From Desulfobulbaceae bacterium (GTDB lineage: Bacteria; Desulfobacterota; Desulfobulbia; Desulfobulbales; Desulfobulbaceae), in NCBI GenBank assembly GCA_026986885.1, contig JALSNT010000412.1, forward strand, positions 1 to 9,939: a stretch of 9,939 nt of DNA, in the 5' to 3' direction. This document shows positions 1 through 6,566 of this stretch, in pieces; within the stretch, counting starts at the first letter, position 1; each line of letters starts with the position of its first letter. Position numbers and translations under genes: made by a program. The notes beneath the pieces were generated by a model. That model was not told where the DNA came from, ran no database searches, and saw nothing but the letters and a program-made list of their open reading frames with translations.

Positions 1-457
1 AAAAATTTCGTAAAAGCAGGCGGCATCTCTCCTCAAGTACTCCCCCGCTAACGGCAAAAGAATGGTTGAGACGGCCATCCCGACCAATACCATAGCGTGA
101 AATTACGCCGCCACCTTTGGGGTCTTCGGCCCCGAAAACCAATCTTGCTATGCGAGCGTGTACCAGGGCGGCGGCGCACATTGCACACGGCTCAAGGGTG
201 ACATATAGTGTTGTTCCGGGCAGCCGATAATTATGCAGTCGTTGAGCCGCCTTTTGCAGAACCCTTATTTCCGCATGGCCCACGGGGTCGCAACCGGTCC
301 GCACAATATTGCCGGCGCCGGCGATGACCTTGCCCGAACCGGTCAACACAGCCCCGACCGGCACCTCGCCCAGGGCCTCACTCTTGAGTGCCTCTTTCAA
401 GGCCAGCTCCATCATCAACTCGTCTTCCGGTAATGATATCGCGTTGTTGTCTCCCAT
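1..457 (-). CDS. tadA: tRNA-specific adenosine deaminase TadA (3' end outside window)
   Basis: This gene is expected to deaminate the wobble adenosine (A34) of tRNA-Arg(ACG) to inosine in the cytoplasm. The 152 visible residues contain the cytidine/deoxycytidylate deaminase zinc site: HAE at residues 61-63 (His ligand and proton-shuttling Glu) and PCAMC at 90-94 (two Cys ligands). Around these lie typical TadA segments: EVPVGAVL near residue 31, NYRLPGTTLYVTLEPC near 76, and an R-DPKGG stretch after the zinc site. The C-terminus runs off the left edge at about the point where the last helix of TadA should follow. I chose the ATG at 457 because it gives the short N-terminal helix seen in TadA. 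An ATG at 415 has a better-placed GGAAGA Shine-Dalgarno sequence and would be 14 residues shorter. The gene is divergent from the activator gene to its right. A general cytidine deaminase-like enzyme is less likely given the LEPCAMC context. Confidence 0.93.
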   Translation of the reverse strand, partial: MGDNNAISLPEDELMMELALKEALKSEALGEVPVGAVLTGSGKVIAGAGNIVRTGCDPVGHAEIRVLQKAAQRLHNYRLPGTTLYVTLEPCAMCAAALVHARIARLVFGAEDPKGGGVISRYGIGRDGRLNHSFAVSGGVLEERCRLLLRNF

Positions 458-514
458 ATCCCTGTTATTGCCTGCTAATTATTTCCCGTATGATCATTTT
501 TTTCCATGCAAAAT

Positions 515-543
515 AGTATATCTCCTTTGCATTTCATTGAAAA
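515..543 (-). promoter_or_regulatory. Candidate sigma-70 promoter for tadA
   Basis: On the minus strand a TATACT -10 box (515-520) lies 17 bp downstream of a TTTTCA -35 box (538-543). These match the consensus at 5/6 and 4/6 positions. The predicted start is about 50 nt upstream of the tadA ATG. The element overlaps the proposed opposing promoter at 526-554. It was read by eye only. Confidence 0.4.
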
Positions 544-554
544 AGGCCTATAAT
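526..554 (+). promoter_or_regulatory. Candidate sigma-70 promoter for the sigma-54 activator
   Basis: A perfect TATAAT -10 box (549-554) follows a TTTGCA -35 box (526-531, 4/6) with a 17 bp spacer. Transcription would start near 561, about 50 nt before the preferred ATG at 612. It lies face to face with the tadA promoter candidate, so the two may interfere with each other. Confidence 0.5.
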
Positions 555-611
555 TACAAAAAAGATATTGTGATAACATAATTGAAACACAACCTCTGCC
601 TACACAACGAT

Positions 612-1985
612 ATGGAGACGAGCAAGCTTACGATACTCGCCTATGAGTGGCTGGCCGACAACCAAAAAAATATTCACGCCGCCCTGGCCGACACGTCGGA
701 GATTATTTTTCGCAATGATCCCAAATCTTTTAAACGGGAGATGAATAAACGGCAGTATGACGTTATTTTCATGAACGTCAAAGGTGATAACGGCGGCGCT
801 TTTTCTCTGCTGGAACAGACCCGTAACCAGACACCCCATACACCTATCATTATAACCAGTAAATCGGAAAAAGCGGAACTTATTGTCCAGGCCATTAAAC
901 GGGGCGCCTTTGATTTCATTGCCGAACCATTTTCTCCGACCAGGATACAACTCGTGGTCCAGAAAGCACTTAAACAGCGTGAACTGCAAAACGAAATTGA
1001 TTATCTCAGAAGAAAACAGGACATTGTTTATGATTTTGACTCCATCATTGCTGAAAGCCCGTCTTTTCAAAAGGTTATCATCAGCCTGAAAAAATTTGCC
1101 GCCACCGACTCGACAATTCTCATCACCGGTGATACCGGCACCGGCAAAAGCTTTCTCTCCGGCTCCATTCATTACAACTCTCCCCGACACAATAAACCGT
1201 TTATCAAAATCAACTGTGCCAACATCCCGGAAGCATTGCTGGAAAGCGAGCTGTTCGGCCATGAAAAAGGATCTTTTACCGGTGCCGACAAACAGCGAAT
1301 CGGCCGTTTTGAGCAGGCCAACGGCGGCACCATTTTTCTTGATGAAATCGGGGAAATATCACTGGAAATTCAAACGAAACTGCTCCGGGTCCTGGAAGAA
1401 AAAGCCTTTGAACGGGTGGGCGGCAACAAAACCATCAAGGTTGATGTCAGGGTCATTGCCGCAACCAACAAAGACCTTATCAAGCAGATTAAGGACGGAA
1501 AATTTCGTGAAGATCTCTATTACCGAATCAATGTACTGCCGGTAAAATTACCGCCGCTGCAGGAGAGACCTCTGTGCATTGAACCCCTGGCAAATCGGCT
1601 GCTGGAAAAATCATGCATCAGTCTGAAAAAACGGCTGGACGGTTTTTCCGAGGATTCCATCGCCTTGATCAAGAGCTACCACTGGCCAGGCAACATCAGG
1701 CAACTGGCCAACACCATTGAGCGGGCCGTTATCCTGGAAGACAATAACAGGATCTCCCCCGATTCCATCCAGATTCCAGATTTTCACGACCGGGGCAAAG
1801 CCGGCAAGGCAACCAGGGTGGAACCTTTGGAAATTCATGAAAAAGATCTCATCCTGCGGGCACTGGAAGAGAGCCTGTGGGTGCAGAAAAATGCTGCTAA
1901 ACAGTTAGGCATCAGCCCACGGGCCTTGAATTACAAAATACATAAATTCAATATTACCCACCCTAACTGGCGACGGAATAAATAG
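612..1985 (+). CDS. Sigma-54-dependent transcriptional activator, NtrC type, with degenerate receiver
   Basis: This is a cytoplasmic enhancer-binding protein that would use ATP to open promoters bound by sigma-54 RNA polymerase. Counting from the ATG at 612 (457 residues), residues 5-120 form a receiver-like domain. A linker follows, then the AAA+ module: Walker A GDTGTGKS at 173-180, the sigma-54 contact loop as GSFTGA at 220-225, Walker B TIFLDE at 240-245, and the arginine-finger segment FREDLYYR further on. The last ~50 residues are a Fis-type helix-turn-helix (AAKQLGISPRALNYKI). The receiver is unusual: the phospho-acceptor position reads Asn55, the acidic pair reads Glu-Trp, and the Lys before the conserved Pro-Phe is Glu105. 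Only Thr82 is kept, so control by classical phosphorylation is unlikely. A TTG at 582 would add 10 residues but has no better ribosome site. No histidine kinase gene is adjacent. The target promoter is unknown, and no sigma-54 -24/-12 element was recognised upstream of the right-hand permease gene, the one place it was sought. Confidence 0.92.
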   Translation: METSKLTILAYEWLADNQKNIHAALADTSEIIFRNDPKSFKREMNKRQYDVIFMNVKGDNGGAFSLLEQTRNQTPHTPIIITSKSEKAELIVQAIKRGAFDFIAEPFSPTRIQLVVQKALKQRELQNEIDYLRRKQDIVYDFDSIIAESPSFQKVIISLKKFAATDSTILITGDTGTGKSFLSGSIHYNSPRHNKPFIKINCANIPEALLESELFGHEKGSFTGADKQRIGRFEQANGGTIFLDEIGEISLEIQTKLLRVLEEKAFERVGGNKTIKVDVRVIAATNKDLIKQIKDGKFREDLYYRINVLPVKLPPLQERPLCIEPLANRLLEKSCISLKKRLDGFSEDSIALIKSYHWPGNIRQLANTIERAVILEDNNRISPDSIQIPDFHDRGKAGKATRVEPLEIHEKDLILRALEESLWVQKNAAKQLGISPRALNYKIHKFNITHPNWRRNK

Positions 1986-2070
1986 CCGCTGGACCGTAAT
2001 ACATCCTGCCTGCGCCCGGCACATCCGTCACGGCCGCCCCCCCTTGTTCCAGAGCCCGGACTCTCCTGAA

Positions 2071-3258
2071 TTAAATTTCAATTTTTTGCCATTGTAAAAG
2101 CCGGGCAACAACGATACCGGAGGCAAAGGCAATACTCATGTTTGTTGTGGCAAGGCCGATCCCGGCAATGAGAAAGGTAATGAACAACTCCTGCCTCTTC
2201 CGGAGGTCCCTGACCAGAAGAGCCAGCTCAAGACCGGCAAACAGCAAAAGAACCCCAAGGACCGCATTGGGAATGGAAGAGAGAAGGGAGATGCCGATTT
2301 TTCCGAATACCAGGGCAATAACAATAAAAAGAATCCCGATCATGATGTTTGAACCGCCGGTTCTGGCCCCGAAACGGTAATGGGCGGCAAGGCCGCCGGC
2401 ACCGTGACACATGGGCATTGCACCCAGCAGGCCGACCGCTATGTTTGCTATTCCCATGCTGAGAGAAAAGCTGCGGTTTGATACCCTTGCCGTTACATCA
2501 CCCTTACCAAAAAGTGTTTGGGCCGTATCGGTCGTACCAATGACGGCATTGCCTATGGTCAATGGAATCTGCGGTATGACCAGCAGAAAGAGCGCCGTGG
2601 TGAAATCGTTGACATGCGGCCGGAACAAATGGATAGCGGTTGGACCAAAGTTCCATTGCATGGCGTGAAAAGAGCCGAACGGAACACCGACGCATATACC
2701 GGCAATCACCACTACCAGCGCTGCCGGAAAACGACGGTTTGCGAGGAAAAAGAGGACAAGAACCACGGCCGAAATTCCGACCAGGAGATTTACCGACAAA
2801 CCGTGAAAGATCAGAAGTTCTCCCGTATTGCCGATAAAAAGTGTCGGCCTGCGAATCAGGGCGATCCCCTTGGTGATAAGTATAAAGCCCAGTCCTAACT
2901 GGATACCGCGCACAATGGGCTTGGTAAAGAACCTGGCTAACCGGTCTATAAGCCCTGTACCGGCTAAAAAAATGAGAAAAACTCCAAAAAGGATGCCGGT
3001 GGCCGACATCACCGGCAGGGTGATTTTGTCGGGAAAGGCAATGGCAATGGCCGAGACGACCTTTAAAGGCTGTACCGGAACGGGAAGTCGAAAATAGAAT
3101 CCGGAGACACAATAAAAAATACCGACCAGCATAAAGACCGAAGTAAAGCTGAGGCCGTTGACCATTACCAGGGCGATCGACAACGGAATAAGTGTCCCCA
3201 GGTCTCCCAGGGATCCGGCAAACTCGACCCGATCAAACCTGTAGGATGCTATCTGCAT
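2071..3258 (-). CDS. MOT1-family molybdate/sulfate-type permease
   Basis: This polytopic inner-membrane protein has 395 residues and about ten to twelve hydrophobic segments. It matches the MOT1 family (molybdate transporters related to SulP sulfate carriers). FAGSLGDLGT at residues 13-22 and PVPVQPLK at 59-66 form the first signature. The second half has the matching PQIPLTIGNA and the conserved MPMCHGAGGLAAHYRFG loop followed by GARTGGS. I chose the ATG at 3258 because an AGGAGG ribosome site (3263-3268) precedes it by 4 nt. A longer reading from 3348 would run through the hairpin at 3308-3326 and adds a non-conserved, polar N-terminus. The gene is 103 bp downstream of nikR on the same strand and converges with the activator gene. 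Its substrate cannot be read from sequence: molybdate is the family precedent, but sulfate or another oxyanion is possible. The nikR neighbour raises a metal-linked role, which is inference. Confidence 0.88.
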   Translation of the reverse strand: MQIASYRFDRVEFAGSLGDLGTLIPLSIALVMVNGLSFTSVFMLVGIFYCVSGFYFRLPVPVQPLKVVSAIAIAFPDKITLPVMSATGILFGVFLIFLAGTGLIDRLARFFTKPIVRGIQLGLGFILITKGIALIRRPTLFIGNTGELLIFHGLSVNLLVGISAVVLVLFFLANRRFPAALVVVIAGICVGVPFGSFHAMQWNFGPTAIHLFRPHVNDFTTALFLLVIPQIPLTIGNAVIGTTDTAQTLFGKGDVTARVSNRSFSLSMGIANIAVGLLGAMPMCHGAGGLAAHYRFGARTGGSNIMIGILFIVIALVFGKIGISLLSSIPNAVLGVLLLFAGLELALLVRDLRKRQELFITFLIAGIGLATTNMSIAFASGIVVARLLQWQKIEI

Positions 3259-3262
3259 ATCC

Positions 3263-3268
3263 CCTCCT
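3263..3268 (-). promoter_or_regulatory. Strong ribosome binding site deciding the permease start
   Basis: AGGAGG on the minus strand lies 4 nt upstream of the ATG at 3258. It favours this start over the upstream in-frame ATG at 3348. Confidence 0.8.
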
Positions 3269-3302
3269 GTATCGTATGGATTTTGTGTGCCGATGATTCC
3301 GT

Positions 3303-3326
3303 AAAAAGTCATGGTCCGTCCATGAC
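3303..3326 (-). terminator. Hairpin plus T run between nikR and the permease gene
   Basis: GTCATGG (3308-3314) and CCATGAC (3320-3326) form a perfect 7 bp inverted repeat around a 5 nt loop. On the minus strand the stem is followed directly by five T residues, so it can act as a weak intrinsic terminator or attenuator for transcripts coming from nikR. The stem is short, so a protein-binding operator is an alternative reading. Confidence 0.45.
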
Positions 3327-3361
3327 GGTTACCGCTCAATCCAGGCACTGCCCATCGAGGA

Positions 3362-3772
3362 TCACCGCAGATGTCCGCCGGTGGAGGACATGGTCAGGCT
3401 GCCGTCTTTTACGCCGCGCAAAGCAATAAGACGTCCGGCCAGTTCCTGTACCTGCGAGGCCTTGCCCTTGACAATGGTGACCTCCAGGCAGTTGTGATGA
3501 TCCATGTGGATATGGGTGGTTGAGGTGATAAGTTCATAAAAATCGTGCTGCAGCTCGGTGATCCGTTCCTGGAGCTGTGATTTATGGTGATCATACACCA
3601 TGGTTACCACCCCGACCACTTCGCTGTCATCGGCCCATTCCTCCTTAACCAATGCCTTGCGAATAAGATCACGCACCGCCTCGGACCGGTTTGAATAACC
3701 ATGCCTGCCGATATAGGTATCAAATCCAGCCAGCAGGTCATCTTCCAGAGAAATGGAAAAACGTTTCAGCAT
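3362..3772 (-). CDS. nikR: Nickel-responsive transcriptional regulator NikR
   Basis: NikR is a tetrameric DNA-binding protein that represses nickel uptake genes, and sometimes controls other genes, when nickel is bound. The 136-residue product has the family's usual length. Residues 1-45 form the ribbon-helix-helix domain (KRFSISLEDDLL, then GYSNRSEAVRDLIRKAL). The C-terminal ACT-like domain carries all four high-affinity nickel ligands at the same numbers as in the E. coli protein: His76, His87, His89 and Cys95 (HIHMDHHNC). The start at 3772 fits the family N-terminus. The ribosome site is weak, which suits translation coupled to the protease gene that ends 25 bp upstream. No nik operon or nickel ABC transporter lies in view. 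I found no convincing GTATGA-N16-TCATAC operator; binding sites in other lineages may differ. Confidence 0.95.
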   Translation of the reverse strand: MLKRFSISLEDDLLAGFDTYIGRHGYSNRSEAVRDLIRKALVKEEWADDSEVVGVVTMVYDHHKSQLQERITELQHDFYELITSTTHIHMDHHNCLEVTIVKGKASQVQELAGRLIALRGVKDGSLTMSSTGGHLR

Positions 3773-3797
3773 ATTAATGGATTCCGTGGCTTATCGG

Positions 3798-5219
3798 TTA
3801 TAAATTGTCCAGTTTCTGTAACCGTTTTAAAAGAGAGGCGGCCTCGTCACGAATCGATTGGGACAAGGTAGTATCTTTCGCGCTCCTGGTAAGATACTCC
3901 TTGGCCTGTTTGATTCTTCCCTCGTAAAGATAATATTTCCCAAGATAAAAATTGCTCTCCCCCGGTCTGTCCTGCCCTGCTTTTATCCGGGCATATTCAT
4001 AGTAAAGCTGTGCATAATCGGGCATAACCCGGCTGACCTTGTCAAGCAGTTGTTGTGCCTGCCGGTAGTTTTTCTGCTGTGACTGTACACGGGCAAGTTC
4101 AAAAACCGCATACATATCCGTTGGATCCCTTTGTACAGCGTACTCAAGCAGGTTTACGGCCTCATCAAGTTTACCGCTGTCCATGGCCAGCACTGCCTTG
4201 TCTACCTTTAAAATATCACGGCCGGGGTTCTGCTCAATAACCTTATCAAGCAGCTCGGTGGCCCGGATATAATTATGCTCCTCCCTGGCAACCAGGGCCA
4301 GGCCGTACCGGGCCATGATCTGTTGCTCCGGATCCTTGGCATCGGTCAGCAAACTGGTGCAGATCACCCGCATCCGCTCCACGTCCATGGACTGGCTCAT
4401 GGCCCGGTATTTAAAACGCAGAAAACGGAAATTATCCGTTTGCCGGTAATAGCCGGGTTTTTTCTGGTCCGGATCGTTTTCAAGCAATGATTCAACATAG
4501 TTCAACCGCGCTTCCGGATTTGGATGGGTAAGAAGATACTGGGGCAGCTTGCCGGAACGATAGCGGGTTATGCGGCGCATGGTTCGCAACATGGCCACCA
4601 TGGCAATGGGATTACGGTGCATTTTACGCATCCAGCCAAAGGAGAGCCGGTCGGCCTGTTCCTCATCCTGTCTGGAGTAATGAAGATTCAAGGCCTGGCC
4701 GGTGGCCAGGGAGCCGGTAAACAATCCCTGGGCAAGGGCCGGATTTCCCAGGGCAAGGCTGGCCAGGGCAAGTCCCATGGTGATGGCACTTATCTTCCCT
4801 CCCCTGTCTATGCGCTGGGCAATATGCCGACTGACCACATGGCCGATCTCATGGGCAAGCACACTGAGCAGCTGGTCTTCCGAGTTCATTTTCATGATTA
4901 AACCGGTATAAAAAAATACCAGGCCGCCGGGGGCGGCAAAGGCGTTAAACTGATTACTGCGCACCACAAAAAAATGATAATCAAAATACTGCGGCCCGGC
5001 GATGGTCAAAACCTGGTTGCCGAGTTCATTGATATACTGACTGATATCCGGATCATCAAGCAGGCGGAATTGAGCCCTGACCGAATAGAGAAGTTTTTCG
5101 CTTATTTCACGTTCTTCTCCAATGGTCATGGAAAAGCTGCTCACCGGCAGCAACAGTTGACAGAACAACAGGAGCAGACATATTCCTTTTTTGGCCGGGG
5201 AGTGAAATAAATATTTCAT
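3798..5219 (-). CDS. Secreted M48 metalloprotease with TPR-like C-terminus (BepA/YfgC type)
   Basis: This is a probable periplasmic zinc metalloprotease of peptidase family M48. Its best-known relative, BepA, helps assemble outer-membrane proteins such as LptD and degrades stalled ones. From the ATG at 5219 the product has 473 residues. Residues 1-30 look like a signal peptide with a strong LLLLFCQLLL core. The catalytic motif HEIGH is at 123-127, the third zinc ligand is probably Glu186 in EEQAD, and His232 in the THPNPEARL segment matches the regulatory His of BepA. A hydrophobic stretch lies near 143-175. From about residue 280 to the end the sequence is helical repeat-like (AELLDKVIEQNP-type and EYAVQRDPTDMYAVFELA segments), typical of TPRs. 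The ATG at 5276 would add 19 residues before the signal peptide; neither start has a clear ribosome site. The gene is followed closely by nikR, so the two are probably co-transcribed, but a functional link is not obvious. Confidence 0.9.
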   Translation of the reverse strand: MKYLFHSPAKKGICLLLLFCQLLLPVSSFSMTIGEEREISEKLLYSVRAQFRLLDDPDISQYINELGNQVLTIAGPQYFDYHFFVVRSNQFNAFAAPGGLVFFYTGLIMKMNSEDQLLSVLAHEIGHVVSRHIAQRIDRGGKISAITMGLALASLALGNPALAQGLFTGSLATGQALNLHYSRQDEEQADRLSFGWMRKMHRNPIAMVAMLRTMRRITRYRSGKLPQYLLTHPNPEARLNYVESLLENDPDQKKPGYYRQTDNFRFLRFKYRAMSQSMDVERMRVICTSLLTDAKDPEQQIMARYGLALVAREEHNYIRATELLDKVIEQNPGRDILKVDKAVLAMDSGKLDEAVNLLEYAVQRDPTDMYAVFELARVQSQQKNYRQAQQLLDKVSRVMPDYAQLYYEYARIKAGQDRPGESNFYLGKYYLYEGRIKQAKEYLTRSAKDTTLSQSIRDEAASLLKRLQKLDNL

Positions 5220-5491
5220 CGGTTGCGTGCAGGTGATTCTTTCCCTGTATTGAAAAATTGCTGTTAACGGCGGCATAAGCTTTTAACCTTTTCTTCCGAC
5301 AAACATGCCAGGGCCGAAAGGCAATGGGCCACGACCTCAACTACCAAAAAACTAAGCCGGAATACCTGCAGCCCGACATAACTACAAATATCGAATGTCA
5401 AACCGCAGAAGCAGGAGCGCGTTCCTGCAATGTGCCTTAAAATTTCTTGTTTTTTATGACAGGAAATGGGGAGTAATGCACTAAATTTATG

Positions 5492-5549
5492 AAAAAAAAC
5501 CGGCAGACACATGTGTATATAGTCATGTTATACAAGAAAAGCAGGCCGG
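5492..5549 (-). terminator. Possible weak terminator after permease 2
   Basis: On the minus strand CCGGC (5545-5549) can pair with GCCGG (5500-5504), and eight T residues follow at once (5499-5492). The stem is only 5 bp with a loop of about 40 nt, so this is a weak candidate. It is supported mainly by the T run and by its place downstream of the operon. Confidence 0.25.
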
Positions 5550-5557
5550 GAAATCAT
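5528..5557 (-). CDS. Possible 9-codon leader mini-ORF with perfect Shine-Dalgarno
   Basis: The open frame reads MISRPAFLV and then TAA. It is preceded by GGAGGTGA (5564-5571), an exact 8 nt match to the anti-Shine-Dalgarno core, with an ideal 6 nt spacer. This is the strongest ribosome site in the window. The frame lies between permease 2 and the protease gene, on their strand. It may be a leader peptide, a remnant of a lost gene start, or chance. A second frame starting at the ATG at 5573 overlaps the same Shine-Dalgarno and would encode 16 residues. Confidence 0.3.
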   Translation of the reverse strand: MISRPAFLV

Positions 5558-5604
5558 AACAAATCACCTCCATATACCCTGCAGCCGTATCATTACCCAA
5601 CCCT

Positions 5605-6528
5605 TCAAAATGGCTTCTCTGCATAGGACTGCTCCAGTCTGCCGAGCAGCAGGGAACAGGGGAAAGTGAGGAGAAAATACAACAGGGCAACCACCAGCCA
5701 GACCTCAATGGTCATGTAGGTGGAGGCCATCAACTGGGTACCCTGATAGGTCAATTCCTGAATGGAGATCACGGAAACAATGGACGAGTCTTTTATCAGA
5801 GAGATAAACTGCCCGGCCAGCGGCGGCAGCACCTGGCGAAAGGTCTGCGGCAGAATAATATGGCGCAGAGTCTGACCACGGGTCAACCCCAGGGCATGGG
5901 CCGCCTCCCATTGCCCTCCGGCCACGGCTTCAATGCCGCCGCGCAGGATCTCGGCGATGTAGGCGCCTTCAAAGACGGCCATGGTCAACACCGCCGATAA
6001 AAAAGCGGACAACGACGCCGGCGGGGCCACAAACACCGCAAGCATATGTGCCGCCTGCGGTGAAATATGCATAACCAGCTCGTCAAGGCCTAATAACGGC
6101 GTCAGTTGATCGGCAAGAAAAAAATAAACCAGAAAAATAATAACCAACGGCGGCAGATTACGCAACAGCTCAATATAGGTGCGGCCCGTCATCTGCAGAA
6201 ACAGGCTGTTACTGGTTCTGGCCAGTGCCATACACAGCCCGATGAGCAGTGCCGGTATTCCCGCATAGATACTCAGGCGAAGCGTGGTCAGCAGACCAAG
6301 AACAAGATAGTTGGCCACCCATCGCTGCTGCTGCTCATCATATCTGAAAAGGTATTGCGGAATAACGGACCAGTGCCAGGTGTACTGCAACTGCATGGTT
6401 ACCCGGTAACCCAGGTATGCCAGCGCTGAAAATATCAGCGCCAGCAGAATAAGATCCAGGCGGGTATTTTTTTGGTTGCGGTGACCGATCACGGACGGGC
6501 TGGACGATTCAGGATCAAAAAAAATCAA
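5605..6528 (-). CDS. Polar amino acid ABC transporter permease (permease 2, HisM/GlnP type)
   Basis: This inner-membrane permease subunit belongs to a polar amino acid uptake system. The hydrophobic segments begin near residue 24 and continue to the C-terminus. A TYIELLRNLPPLVIIFLVYF segment opens the core, and the ATPase-docking EAA loop is clear (GQWEAAHALGLT followed by IILPQTFRQVLPP). A stretch of about 30 residues between the core helices (TPLLGLDELVMHISPQ...) is longer than in permease 1. The two permeases share the WHW-IP-YLF motif near the N-terminus and the FEGAY-EI-R-GI core, so they are probably paralogues forming a heterodimer, as in glutamate/aspartate systems. The start is poorly defined: 6528 is a TTG in a very AT-rich stretch without a ribosome site, and a GTG at 6492 is an alternative. 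The binding protein gene ends 38 bp upstream, which suggests one transcript. Confidence 0.9.
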   Translation of the reverse strand: MIFFDPESSSPSVIGHRNQKNTRLDLILLALIFSALAYLGYRVTMQLQYTWHWSVIPQYLFRYDEQQQRWVANYLVLGLLTTLRLSIYAGIPALLIGLCMALARTSNSLFLQMTGRTYIELLRNLPPLVIIFLVYFFLADQLTPLLGLDELVMHISPQAAHMLAVFVAPPASLSAFLSAVLTMAVFEGAYIAEILRGGIEAVAGGQWEAAHALGLTRGQTLRHIILPQTFRQVLPPLAGQFISLIKDSSIVSVISIQELTYQGTQLMASTYMTIEVWLVVALLYFLLTFPCSLLLGRLEQSYAEKPF

Positions 6529-6566
6529 AAATTTTAAAAAATTACCGAAATTTGAGCGATTTATGA

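Larger units (their letters stand above)
5220..5604. other. 385 bp intergenic region without a convincing protein gene
   Basis: This stretch separates the end of permease 2 from the start of the protease gene. It contains the mini-ORF at 5528-5557, a perfect 10 bp palindrome ACACATGTGT at 5507-5516, an 8-residue A/T run at 5492-5499, and a small hairpin GCAGGA/TCCTGC at 5411-5428. On the minus strand a consensus TTGACA (5396-5401) lies upstream of the protease gene, but no good -10 box sits at the right distance. Longer open frames here lack ribosome sites and are not listed. Confidence 0.6.

Noticed and set aside
485..497. GTATGATCAT at 488-497 as a NikR operator half-site
   Set aside because: The matching TCATAC half at the 16 bp spacing known from E. 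coli is absent, and the site is far from nikR.
600..1262. 220-residue minus-strand open frame opposite the activator gene
   Set aside because: The plus strand encodes unmistakable receiver-like and AAA+ sequence over the same bases; the antisense frame has no domain features.
2040..2070. AGAG-CCCGGA-CTCT dyad between the convergent activator and permease genes as a terminator
   Set aside because: The stem is only 4 bp and no T run follows on either strand at the right distance.
5396..5420. Promoter for the protease gene built on a consensus TTGACA
   Set aside because: The best -10 match, TATGTC, has only 3/6 agreement and lies at 15 bp spacing, which is too weak to list as a feature.
5264..5512. 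82-residue Cys-rich open frame on the minus strand upstream of the protease gene
   Set aside because: No ribosome site, an N-terminus translated from the 8-T run, and no domain or composition that looks selected. It also overlaps the region expected to hold the protease promoter.
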